Below are positions 5,496 to 13,724 of a stretch of 21,729 nucleotides of DNA, piece after piece. The DNA lies in contig CAZQIC010000078.1 of assembly GCA_964593555.1 (NCBI GenBank), forward strand, positions 1 through 21,729, read 5' to 3'. The position numbers and the translations under genes are program-made. This DNA comes from CAZQIC01 sp964593555 (GTDB lineage Bacteria > Bacteroidota > Bacteroidia > JAFLBG01). Position 1 is the stretch's first letter. Each line of letters opens with the position of its first letter. The notes under the pieces are model-generated. The model was not told where the DNA came from, did not search any database, and saw nothing but the letters and a program-made list of their open reading frames with translations.

Positions 5496-6530
5496 TTAAA
5501 ATTTCGCGCAGGGAACAATAAAATTCTGCCTTACTTTATTCTTGCGTTTTTTCAAACGGTAGTAATCACAGAACTGGTAAGCAAGAGAAACTTCATGCGC
5601 TCCGCCCGAAGCACTTATTAAACGGGAAATAGTAATATCATAACTATACCCAAATTTAAAATCATTCACTTCCAGGCCAAGTATAAACGCAATAGCATCT
5701 TGATTAATAAATTTTGGTTCGTAAGATTTCATTATTGGTATCCCCCTATACCAAATTCCTAATACCAACGGACTGTACGTATAATAAAAACCGATATCGA
5801 GCTGATCGAACTTTGCCTGTCCCCTGTAGTTCAACGCCGGAGAAATAAAATTCGTTGATTCTGTTTTCTTTTTCTTAAATGCACCGCTTCCAACGGGCAG
5901 ATTAATACCGGTATGAAAAGAATATTTTAAAGGCAAATAACTTTCCCCTCCCAATAACGATTGATTAGGTGTTGTTAAATGCTGGGCAGATGCGCCAAAC
6001 CAGTACCTCTTGGTATAAAGCAGCAAACCGCTTGATACATCAAAGTAAAATGTATTTACGAAAGAAGGAACTTCCAATGTCGTGGGAGCATTATTACGTG
6101 ATATTTGATCAGCGAAAACAAGATCATAAAAATTTAATCCTCTTAATGTTCCACCTGCCTGCACTCCTGCCCGCACGGCCATTTTCCTGTTTATCCAGGC
6201 TTCATAAGAATATAATCCGCTGAAAGATGTTGTTCTTAACCCTCCGGTGCCGGCAACATCGTTCGTAGCTAAAAAACCAATACCACTATTCAACTTAGGA
6301 ATACTGTGATCAAAAGAAACAGCATAAGTAGTGTATGCCTTTTTTATGCTCGGCCATTGATTACGATAATTGGTAGTAAATCGTGAACATACATTGGCGC
6401 CCGTAAACGCGGGATTTAAATAAAGTGGTGATGCATAAAATTGAGTCAGTTGAATATCCTGCCCGACCGCTGAAAAGCTCAGTAGGTTCGCAACAAATAT
6501 GCGGGCGATATGCTTAAACCAATTTTGCAT
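5496..6530 (-). CDS. PorP/SprF family type IX secretion system membrane protein
   Basis: A 344-aa predicted outer-membrane beta-barrel protein of the PorP/SprF family. In Flavobacterium and Porphyromonas such proteins are needed for secretion or surface attachment of T9SS cargo, and paralogues usually sit next to the type B cargo they serve. A signal peptide (about 1-23, ending SAVGQ) is followed by the family's hallmark N-terminus DIQLTQFYASPLYLNPAFTG, RYNQWP-like NYRNQWP, and YAVSFDH (roughly 24-74). Many alternating aromatic/hydrophobic strands follow, with FGYSYDITISRL near the C-terminus as usual. The ATG lies 2 nt after the stop of the PD40 gene, indicating translational coupling. Its partner is probably the 1346-aa PKD protein upstream. 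Confidence 0.92.
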   Translation of the reverse strand: MQNWFKHIARIFVANLLSFSAVGQDIQLTQFYASPLYLNPAFTGANVCSRFTTNYRNQWPSIKKAYTTYAVSFDHSIPKLNSGIGFLATNDVAGTGGLRTTSFSGLYSYEAWINRKMAVRAGVQAGGTLRGLNFYDLVFADQISRNNAPTTLEVPSFVNTFYFDVSSGLLLYTKRYWFGASAQHLTTPNQSLLGGESYLPLKYSFHTGINLPVGSGAFKKKKTESTNFISPALNYRGQAKFDQLDIGFYYTYSPLVLGIWYRGIPIMKSYEPKFINQDAIAFILGLEVNDFKFGYSYDITISRLISASGGAHEVSLAYQFCDYYRLKKRKNKVRQNFIVPCAKF

Positions 6531-6532
6531 TT

Positions 6533-8119
6533 TTATTTTTTACCCTCGTCGTTCTTCACCAACTTAATTTCTTTCTGGAAACCATCACCTGGAATTTCAG
6601 AGATCCAGAAATCATCAGAATACGAATGATAACCAGGTGCTTCCACTAACAATTTATAATATTTTTCCAATGAAAATACCATGATAAAATTACCGTTGTG
6701 CAAATTACTTGTGTAGTCACCAACAACATCTTTTGTTTCTTCATCAATAAGTGTTATGTGCGCCTGTATTGGTTTGAATTTATCAGCAGCCATAACGCGC
6801 CCGCGTATCACAGGAATTGGTGCATTTTTTTCAGGCATTTTTATTTTGTAAATATCTGTGCTTCCATATGTATCAGGTTTTACGGAAGAATAATACCCAT
6901 GCTTACCGTCTGTTGACTGGACAAAACACACATCATCCTCTACCGTATTAATTGGATATCCCAAATTTTCCGGCTCTGTTGCATTACCCCATGTACTTAC
7001 CTGCGAAGTAAAAACATCAAAGCCTCCCATTGTTTTATGCGCTTTGGAACTGAAATAAAGTGTATGACCATCAGGATGAATAAAAGGAAAATCTTCTTCT
7101 TCAACGGTATTAACAGTTGCTCCCATATTAAACGCCTTGCTCCAATTGCCATTCGGTAATTTTTGTATACGGTAAATGTCTTTACCGCCAAAACCTCCTT
7201 CACGATTACTGGAAAAATAAATTACTTCTCCATCTGCTGTAATACTCGCACTCGACTCCCAGCCTCCTTCTGAATTTACTTCACTGGTGATCTTCACCGG
7301 CTGGCTCCAATCGCGACCATCTAATTTAGAGGTATAAATATTCCCGCTGATCAGGTCCTCATTTGTTCTGTATATATATAATTCATTGCTGCCGGGTGAA
7401 AGTGCAACTGTAGCATCATGGGTTGTTGTATTGATATAATCACTTACACTCTCCGGCGCAGTCCATCTTCCTTCTTTTTTATATGACACATAAATGTCTT
7501 CGAAATATTCGCCATTAGGATCCAATAAATTCCCTGTACTTCCATCTCTGCGTGAAGTAAAATAAAGTATTGTTTCATCGGAAGATAAAACCGGTGCATA
7601 ATCAGAGTAAGAAGAATTAATGATCGAACCCATATTTTCTATCTTCACATCTTCCTGCGGCTGACGCATCATTTCGGAAGCATACAGCGCCGAATTTTTA
7701 AGCTTTGTTATTTCTTCATCATCATGGTCCCTTTGTCCTTTAAAGTCGACATACGTATTAAACTCGGCTAAAGCATCCTGGAAACGCAGCTTAACATGAT
7801 AAAGGTTTCCAAGATAATAATGCGCTTCATTGTTCTTGTTGCGGGCAGCAAGATCAAAGAGTGGAATGGTTTCCATCTTATCGACTTTGAGCTTATAAAT
7901 GGAAACACCGAGTTTATATGCAACATCCGCATCTGTTGAATCTTCTTTATAGATCTCCGTGAAGAGTTTCCTGGCGTTATTATAATCGCCAATTTCAAAA
8001 AAGTGATTAGCTTCTTTTACTGTCTTTGACGAGATCTTGCTTTTCCCTTTTTGAGAAAACGCAAACTGACCCAATAGCATTAAGCCAATGATCTGAAGGA
8101 TGATGTTTTTTTGTCGCAT
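6533..8119 (-). CDS. TPR and PD40 (WD40-like) beta-propeller protein, PorE-like but lacking the OmpA domain
   Basis: A 528-aa exported protein. A signal peptide (about 1-22) is followed by TPR-like helices (about 28-150, including FFEIGDYNNARKLFTEIY and AHYYLGNLYHVKLRF). Next come about five PD40 propeller repeats, recognisable by ILYFTSRRDG, ELYIYRTN, VIYFSSNREGG, TLYFSSKAHK and GYYSSVKPD (about 170-430). A carboxypeptidase-regulatory-like beta domain follows (IRGRVMAADKFKPIQAHITLID, to about 515). The order TPR-PD40-CRD is that of PorE-type T9SS proteins. Those normally end with an OmpA peptidoglycan-binding domain, and this one stops at KNDEGKK without it. A separate OmpA gene lies two genes downstream. 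The gene starts 8 bp after the PKD gene and ends 2 bp before the PorP/SprF start. Confidence 0.85.
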   Translation of the reverse strand: MRQKNIILQIIGLMLLGQFAFSQKGKSKISSKTVKEANHFFEIGDYNNARKLFTEIYKEDSTDADVAYKLGVSIYKLKVDKMETIPLFDLAARNKNNEAHYYLGNLYHVKLRFQDALAEFNTYVDFKGQRDHDDEEITKLKNSALYASEMMRQPQEDVKIENMGSIINSSYSDYAPVLSSDETILYFTSRRDGSTGNLLDPNGEYFEDIYVSYKKEGRWTAPESVSDYINTTTHDATVALSPGSNELYIYRTNEDLISGNIYTSKLDGRDWSQPVKITSEVNSEGGWESSASITADGEVIYFSSNREGGFGGKDIYRIQKLPNGNWSKAFNMGATVNTVEEEDFPFIHPDGHTLYFSSKAHKTMGGFDVFTSQVSTWGNATEPENLGYPINTVEDDVCFVQSTDGKHGYYSSVKPDTYGSTDIYKIKMPEKNAPIPVIRGRVMAADKFKPIQAHITLIDEETKDVVGDYTSNLHNGNFIMVFSLEKYYKLLVEAPGYHSYSDDFWISEIPGDGFQKEIKLVKNDEGKK

Positions 8120-8127
8120 ATTAACTT

Positions 8128-11100
8128 TTACCTGAGTAATGTTACGTCACCTGTTTTAACTACTTTATCTCCGTTAGCAAATTTTCCCGAAGCTTTAAAA
8201 ACATAAACATCCTGTTCACATAATTTTCCCTTATAATATCCATCCCACCCTATGTCTATGTCCGTACTATGAAAAACCATTTCGCCCCAACGGTTATAAA
8301 TAAACATTTCAAATTCAGTCAATCCTTTTGCAAATGGGAAAAATATATCATTACTATATTCGTCCTTATTGTAACTTCCACCATTACCTCCGTTAGGATT
8401 TGGTGTAAAAGCATTCGGAAAAACTATTTCTCCACCCGCTTCTACCTTTATGGCAGTAGCCGATATAAATGTATCCCGGCACCCAAAGTTATTAAAAGCA
8501 TACAAAGTAATGTAAACTTCTCCCTCCGTAATATAATAATGCTGAGGATTTGTTTCTGTAGAGCTTGTTCCGTCCCCAAAATCCCATAGATATGAATTGC
8601 TAAAGGAAGATAAATTATAACATATTACGGGCTGATTCGGTAAAAACACTGTAGCGGGCGTAGAAGTAAAAAACGCAACCGGTTTTGGATAAACATTTAC
8701 AGTAGCATATGCAGTATCCTTATCACCACCCGGACCGGTAACAACAAGCGTTATGGTATATGTACCCTGCGAAACATAAAGGTGCGAAGGATTTTGCTGG
8801 TTAGATAATGAACCATCACCAAATGACCATTGATAGGATATAACATATGTGGAAGAATCGTTAAACTGAATGGTTAAAGGTTCGCAGCCACTGGTATCGC
8901 TGATACTAAATTTAGCTATGGGCAATGGCGGAATAATTTCAATGGTTGTACAAGTAGAATCAGAACAAAAAATACCATTCACTACCAAGCATACTGTATA
9001 GGTTCCCCAGGTTGCATAAGTATGGTTCGGCGGATTTTGCAAATTGGAAGTTGCACCATCGCCAAAACTCCAGGTATATTGCCAGTTACCGGCATTTGTA
9101 TTATTGGTGTATGAAACCGTTGCATTGGGGTAAAGCTGAGATGAAGGCGTTGCAAGGAATGCAGCAATGGGCGTTGGATAAATTTTAATATCCCGGTATG
9201 TGGTATCCTCACAACCATTAGCGGATATCACTATAAGCGTAACAGTAAACGTTGTATCGTTGGAGCCTGTATAAATATAATTGTGTACCGGATTTGTTGA
9301 TGATGAAAATGTTCCATCACCAAATCTCCAGGAAGAATTTACATACCCAATAGAAAGGTTTTGAAAATTAGGATCAAAAATACTGCAGCCAATTGTATCG
9401 GCAGAGAAAGCAGCAACAACCGGTGGATAAACTTCCAACATCCTTGTTGTCATATCTGTGCAACCAAACGCAGTAGTTGCGGTTAAGGTAACCGTTCTGA
9501 AAATTGATGCGCTTGTTGTGTTTGTGTATAAATGAGAAGGTGCTGCATTGGTATCTATTGCCGATCCATCGCCGAAATTCCATGAGTAAGACACCGCACC
9601 CATTGAAGTATTGTTAAAGCTTACATTAAATGGAGTACAACCACTATTGGAAAAAACAAAGAAACTTGCGACTGGGTTTGGATGAACAGTAATCGTATCA
9701 TAAATGGTATCCTTACAAGTAAACGGATTTGTAACAACCAGGTTCACATAATAAGTGGAGTCGACAATACCGGTATTTCTAAAAACGTGAAAAGGATTTT
9801 GAAATAAACTAATATTGCCGTCACCAAAATCCCATTCGTAAATTACACCACCTGAAGATGAAGTAAAGCCAACATTAAATGGCGCACAGCCTGTATCATT
9901 AGGTGCAGAAGTAAATGAATTGTTAGCTCTTGGAAAAACAGTTACCGTACTTTTTATACTATCCATACATCCGTTGGGTGATAAACTGATCAATGTTACC
10001 GTAAATGTTTTTAAGAATAGGGTTGTATTCGTAAATGTATGCGCAGGATTTGCAAGCGTATCTATTGTTGAACCATCACCATAATTCCATGAGTACGAAT
10101 TCGCTCCAGTGGAAGTATTGGTAAACAGTACAGGCAGAGGGCTGCAACCTGGTGCAGCTGTTGAAGTAAATCCTGCATGAGCTCCATGAAAAATTGTTAC
10201 TGGCACAGTTGAAGTGTCCTTACAGCCAAATGTAGTGGTTGCAATGAGCCGGACATTAAAAGTCGTATCGCTTAATGTATTATTTACATATCCGTGAGAA
10301 GGATTTGCACTTGTATTCGCAGCAGAGCCATCACCAAAACTCCAGACATAACTTACAGCGCCTGTACTTGAATTAGTAAATGCAATTGTTATTGGAGTAC
10401 ACCCGCTTGCCGGGTTAGGCGTGAATTGCGCAGTGGGATCAGGATTAATTGTTATTGGAATTGTATCAATGCCGCTGCAATGCGCAGTAGATATAGAAAG
10501 AATAACACTATATGTTCCTGCCGCAGTATATGTATGCACAGGACTTGATGAAGAACTTGATGGTGTGCCATCTCCAAAATCCCATGACCAGGTTGTTATC
10601 GGATCTCCAACTGAATGAGTGGATAGATCAGTAAAAGTAGCGGCGGTATTCACACAGGCATTGGCAGTAGTAAAGCTCGCGACAGGTGATTGATAAACAT
10701 CAACAATTCTTGTTCTTCTGTTAGTACATCCATTTGAAGAAGTCACCAGCAATGTTACAGTATATGCTCCGGGTGCTCCATAAAATTCAGGCGAAGGTGC
10801 TGATGAAGTACTTGTGTTTGTATTTCCAAAATTCCAGCTCCATTGCACAGCACCAATTGAAGTATTTGTAAATGCAACCGTTGAAGTATCGCAATTGGTG
10901 GGTGTAGTGCTAAAATTAGCTGTAGGTCCGGGCTTAACATAAATGGGGTGTGTTGCTGTCGCAGAGCATCCGCCCGACCCTCCGATAATGCTTGCATTGA
11001 GCGAGACAGTATAGGAACCGGTTGCATTGTAAGTATGTGTTCTGTTCACCACCGTATAAACAGTATCCGGAGCGGACCCATCTCCGTAATTCCAAATGAA

Positions 11101-12168
11101 CATATTCGCTCCACTGCCACTCAAATTAGAAAATATAATACTCTTACCTACACATATCGTATCTGTACTTGCGCTTATTCCCGCCGTTGGCTGCGGAACA
11201 ATATTTATTGTTATGTAGGCTGTGTCTTTTCCACAATAACTGCTATCGATAAGCATTGCGTTATAAGTACCAATTCCGGGATAAGCCACATTGTACCCGG
11301 GCCGGTTAGGCGGACTAAATGGCTGCCATGTAATTATAGAATCGTAACCAAGGCCCCAGTAATTTCCGAAGTTCCAATATTCGTAACGTTGTGTTGTATT
11401 TCCAAGCGCATAACAATTCAAATTTGTGGTGTTGTCGAGATGAACTATAGTATCTGGGTAACAAAGAAAAACAGCACTCGCAGTAATAGCAGTGTTATCA
11501 ATGTCCCAAACCTGAATGGGCTGGTAAATATTAATAGAAGGATTACCCCTGTTACAATAATTCTCTGCTGTTAATGTGACAGCAACATTACAATTGGTTG
11601 TACCTGGCATGTAGGTATGATATATGGTATCACCAGCGTTGGTAAAATTATAATTTTGAGTTGGAGTACCATCTCCAAAATTCCATGAATAGCGTGTAGT
11701 GTTCGATGGATTAGTTGTTGAGTTTTTGAAAGCAAATGTAGCCGGTGTACAACCAAAAATAGGACTGCCCACAGGAATCTGAATTGCCGCGGAAGGTGTT
11801 ATCTCCATCACCACAACACCATTGATCACACAACCCGAACTGGTTTCAGTAAAAACTAACTTGAACGTATCAACTGTAACAGTATAAGTATGTGAAACAA
11901 AATTACCTGCGGGCAAACTGGCTCCTGTAGCCGCCGGACTTCCATCGCCGAAATCGATTGAATAGGAGCCTATAGCATTATTCGATTGAACAAAAATGGT
12001 AAAATTGCCGCCGCTACATCCTATCCAATAAGGAGTAGCACTCGGATTTCCTGTTCCGTCGAGCAGTACCGGACATTGAGAAAATAACGCTCCCGAAAAA
12101 ATAAATAATAAAGCTGATAAAAGGGAGATTCTCAACGGCCTGAATCTATTTAGAGGATGTTTAAACAT
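8128..12168 (-). CDS. Large PKD-repeat surface protein with T9SS type B (gliding motility-associated) C-terminal domain
   Basis: A 1346-aa secreted protein, probably an adhesin-like cargo exported by the T9SS. A signal peptide (about 1-31, ALLFIFSGALFSQ) is followed by about 14 PKD-type Ig-like repeats, each recognised by its FGDG- or YGDG-like turn and a closing 'HTY...Y.V.L.V' strand. The third and fifth copies have degenerate turns (NFGNYW, NFGNTN). Many inter-repeat segments contain a cysteine followed by 'P..V.FTN.S'. The last ~95 residues (FPNAFTPNPNG ... FIYNRWGEMVF ... WDGYYKGKLCEQDVYVFKA ... TLLR) form the type B sorting domain. It is the first gene of the operon with the TPR/PD40, PorP/SprF and OmpA genes. 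Ligand or function is not deducible. Confidence 0.93.
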   Translation of the reverse strand: MFKHPLNRFRPLRISLLSALLFIFSGALFSQCPVLLDGTGNPSATPYWIGCSGGNFTIFVQSNNAIGSYSIDFGDGSPAATGASLPAGNFVSHTYTVTVDTFKLVFTETSSGCVINGVVVMEITPSAAIQIPVGSPIFGCTPATFAFKNSTTNPSNTTRYSWNFGDGTPTQNYNFTNAGDTIYHTYMPGTTNCNVAVTLTAENYCNRGNPSINIYQPIQVWDIDNTAITASAVFLCYPDTIVHLDNTTNLNCYALGNTTQRYEYWNFGNYWGLGYDSIITWQPFSPPNRPGYNVAYPGIGTYNAMLIDSSYCGKDTAYITINIVPQPTAGISASTDTICVGKSIIFSNLSGSGANMFIWNYGDGSAPDTVYTVVNRTHTYNATGSYTVSLNASIIGGSGGCSATATHPIYVKPGPTANFSTTPTNCDTSTVAFTNTSIGAVQWSWNFGNTNTSTSSAPSPEFYGAPGAYTVTLLVTSSNGCTNRRTRIVDVYQSPVASFTTANACVNTAATFTDLSTHSVGDPITTWSWDFGDGTPSSSSSSPVHTYTAAGTYSVILSISTAHCSGIDTIPITINPDPTAQFTPNPASGCTPITIAFTNSSTGAVSYVWSFGDGSAANTSANPSHGYVNNTLSDTTFNVRLIATTTFGCKDTSTVPVTIFHGAHAGFTSTAAPGCSPLPVLFTNTSTGANSYSWNYGDGSTIDTLANPAHTFTNTTLFLKTFTVTLISLSPNGCMDSIKSTVTVFPRANNSFTSAPNDTGCAPFNVGFTSSSGGVIYEWDFGDGNISLFQNPFHVFRNTGIVDSTYYVNLVVTNPFTCKDTIYDTITVHPNPVASFFVFSNSGCTPFNVSFNNTSMGAVSYSWNFGDGSAIDTNAAPSHLYTNTTSASIFRTVTLTATTAFGCTDMTTRMLEVYPPVVAAFSADTIGCSIFDPNFQNLSIGYVNSSWRFGDGTFSSSTNPVHNYIYTGSNDTTFTVTLIVISANGCEDTTYRDIKIYPTPIAAFLATPSSQLYPNATVSYTNNTNAGNWQYTWSFGDGATSNLQNPPNHTYATWGTYTVCLVVNGIFCSDSTCTTIEIIPPLPIAKFSISDTSGCEPLTIQFNDSSTYVISYQWSFGDGSLSNQQNPSHLYVSQGTYTITLVVTGPGGDKDTAYATVNVYPKPVAFFTSTPATVFLPNQPVICYNLSSFSNSYLWDFGDGTSSTETNPQHYYITEGEVYITLYAFNNFGCRDTFISATAIKVEAGGEIVFPNAFTPNPNGGNGGSYNKDEYSNDIFFPFAKGLTEFEMFIYNRWGEMVFHSTDIDIGWDGYYKGKLCEQDVYVFKASGKFANGDKVVKTGDVTLLR

Positions 12169-12230
12169 AATTTAAACCTTGATTTCCCTGGCCTTCATTA
12201 TTTGTACGCAATAAAAACAAAAAGGATGCA

Positions 12231-12566
12231 TCAAAGGCTTTTCTTTAATTCTATCAAAAAATCCTTCACATTATTCAAGGATTGTATAATTTCTGCGGTT
12301 TTCAGCGTGCCCTCCTTGTTTTGCTTCAATTTATCTTTCGCCCCTTGTAAAGTAAAACCTCTTTCTTTTACCAGATTGTATATCACATAGAAATTATCGA
12401 CATCCTGTTTTGTAAATAGTCTGTTTCCTTTTTTATTCTTCTGTGGCTTAATAATATCGAATTCCTTTTCCCAAAAGCGAATGAGTGATGCATTCACATC
12501 AAACATTTTTGCTACTTCGCTAATGGAGTAAAAAAGTTTTTCTTCCCTTTTTTCGTTGAAAACCAC
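12231..12566 (-). CDS. MerR family transcriptional regulator
   Basis: A 111-aa protein with an N-terminal MerR winged-helix domain: FYSISEVAKMFDVNASLIRFWEKEFD forms the recognition helix region, and the NRLFTKQDVDNFYVIYNLVKERGFTLQGAK segment is the wing and helix. A short helical tail (roughly residues 80-111) replaces an effector domain. No metal-binding cysteines exist, so it is not a metal sensor of the classical kind. No ATG fits. Candidate starts are TTG at 12572 or GTG at 12566, and I chose GTG because the TTG overlaps a perfect -7 box. It follows the M23 peptidase gene on the same strand by about 60 bp, an order with alaS that I recognise as common in Bacteroidota. Its target is unknown. 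Confidence 0.88.
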   Translation of the reverse strand: MVFNEKREEKLFYSISEVAKMFDVNASLIRFWEKEFDIIKPQKNKKGNRLFTKQDVDNFYVIYNLVKERGFTLQGAKDKLKQNKEGTLKTAEIIQSLNNVKDFLIELKKSL

Positions 12567-12569
12567 ATA

Positions 12570-12577
12570 CAAAAATA
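12570..12577 (-). promoter_or_regulatory. Bacteroidota -7 box (TATTTTTG) upstream of the MerR gene
   Basis: TATTTTTG on the minus strand fits TAnnTTTG exactly, with CTTG about 21 bp upstream as a -33 candidate (three of four positions). Transcription would begin at about 12563-12566, almost at the GTG start, predicting a near-leaderless message. It would give the MerR gene a promoter separate from the M23 gene. Confidence 0.5.
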
Positions 12578-12630
12578 CACATTCTGATCGTGATAATGCA
12601 AGAAGAAAAGAATGTAAGATTTGTGCGAAT

Positions 12631-13602
12631 TTAGTCGAACGACTGCGAAGACCTTGAGGCCATTTCGATCATTTGCTGGTATTCGGTTGGATTCAGATCG
12701 TTATAGTAGAAATTGATCGGGTTAGTTTTTTCCCCATTGTGTGCCACCTCATAATGAACATGCGGTGCCGTTGAAAGGCCGGTACTGCCAACATATCCTA
12801 TAAGCTGCCCTCGTTTTACCTTCTGACCGGGAGATACAACCGACTTCGTCATATGGCCATAAAGTGTTTTGTAACCATAGCCATGGTTTAGCACTACGTG
12901 ATTCCCATATCCTTGCGCCATGTTATCGGCCCGCTCAACGGTAGCATCACCAGTAGCATATATCTCTGTTCCTTCGGGTGCAGCAAAATCCATTCCCGGA
13001 TGGAACTCCTGCGTTTTGTAGATTGGATGTGTTCTCCAACCAAAACCGGAGGGGGCATGCCTTAAATTTTTATTGGAAATGGGTTGTATCGCAGGTATGG
13101 AAGCCAGCATTTTTTCTTTATTTCTTGCCATTGAAACAACTTCATCAAAAGATTTTGACTGAATGTATAATTGTTTGGTAAGCCTGTCCAGCTTTTTAGT
13201 AGTTTCCATCATTAATATGGAATTATCATAACCCTCCAGTTCATTATAACGGTTCACCCCTCCAAAACCTGCCTTTCTTATATCATCTGATATAGGCTCT
13301 GCCTCAAATACCATCCTGTAAATATTATCATCCCTCTCCTCAAGATCTGCCAATACTTTTGAGGCCAGGTTAAATTTATTATTCAATAATTCATATTGAA
13401 GTTTCATGGCCTCTAACTCCCGCTTTTGTATCTTTTCTTTAGGAGAATCGAGATAAGCGTAGGCCAATAAAATGGTAATCACAGCAAATACGGTACCCGT
13501 GGCGAGATAGGATAATACCCGAATTATTTTTGTACGCATCGCCACCTCCACTTTCTGGTATGAAAGTGATTTGGTATCGTACCTGTACTTTATTTTAGAC
13601 AT
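12631..13602 (-). CDS. M23 family metallopeptidase (membrane-anchored, peptidoglycan endopeptidase)
   Basis: A 323-aa LytM-type zinc peptidase, likely cutting peptidoglycan cross-links in the periplasm. A short basic cytoplasmic N-terminus is followed by one membrane segment (about 27-50) with no signal cleavage. A charged, coiled-coil-prone region (about 55-165) comes next, then the M23 domain (about 183-300). All catalytic positions are present: zinc ligands H201 and D205 in HPGMD and H283 in HVHYE, plus catalytic H250 in LYGHM and H281. The protein is therefore predicted active, not a degenerate NlpD-like activator. It is divergent from alaS and followed by the MerR gene. The ATG at 13602 gives the expected basic N-terminus. 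Confidence 0.93.
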   Translation of the reverse strand: MSKIKYRYDTKSLSYQKVEVAMRTKIIRVLSYLATGTVFAVITILLAYAYLDSPKEKIQKRELEAMKLQYELLNNKFNLASKVLADLEERDDNIYRMVFEAEPISDDIRKAGFGGVNRYNELEGYDNSILMMETTKKLDRLTKQLYIQSKSFDEVVSMARNKEKMLASIPAIQPISNKNLRHAPSGFGWRTHPIYKTQEFHPGMDFAAPEGTEIYATGDATVERADNMAQGYGNHVVLNHGYGYKTLYGHMTKSVVSPGQKVKRGQLIGYVGSTGLSTAPHVHYEVAHNGEKTNPINFYYNDLNPTEYQQMIEMASRSSQSFD

Positions 13603-13661
13603 TTCTGACCTTTAATAGCCCTAAGTTATAAATTTTAGAGGAGAAATTTAAGTAAATAATC

Positions 13662-13669
13662 TACTTTTG
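13662..13669 (+). promoter_or_regulatory. Bacteroidota -7 box (TACTTTTG) for alaS
   Basis: TACTTTTG matches TAnnTTTG perfectly and is followed by CA, as often seen in this phylum. It lies 55 bp before the alaS ATG, predicting a leader near 48 nt. A clear TTTG -33 box is missing (a TTAG sits about 23 bp upstream). Confidence 0.55.
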
Positions 13670-13724
13670 CATTTCAGTTTCACGCTAAAAAATGTTAATG
13701 GTGATTGAGTAATGTTAAATTAAA

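Noticed and set aside
10948..11574. A 208-codon open frame on the plus strand opposite the PKD protein
   Set aside because: It is antisense to a well-supported coding region with conserved domains, and its composition (Cys, Ile, Thr and Arg rich) is that of a reverse-strand shadow. No signal peptide or motif is present.
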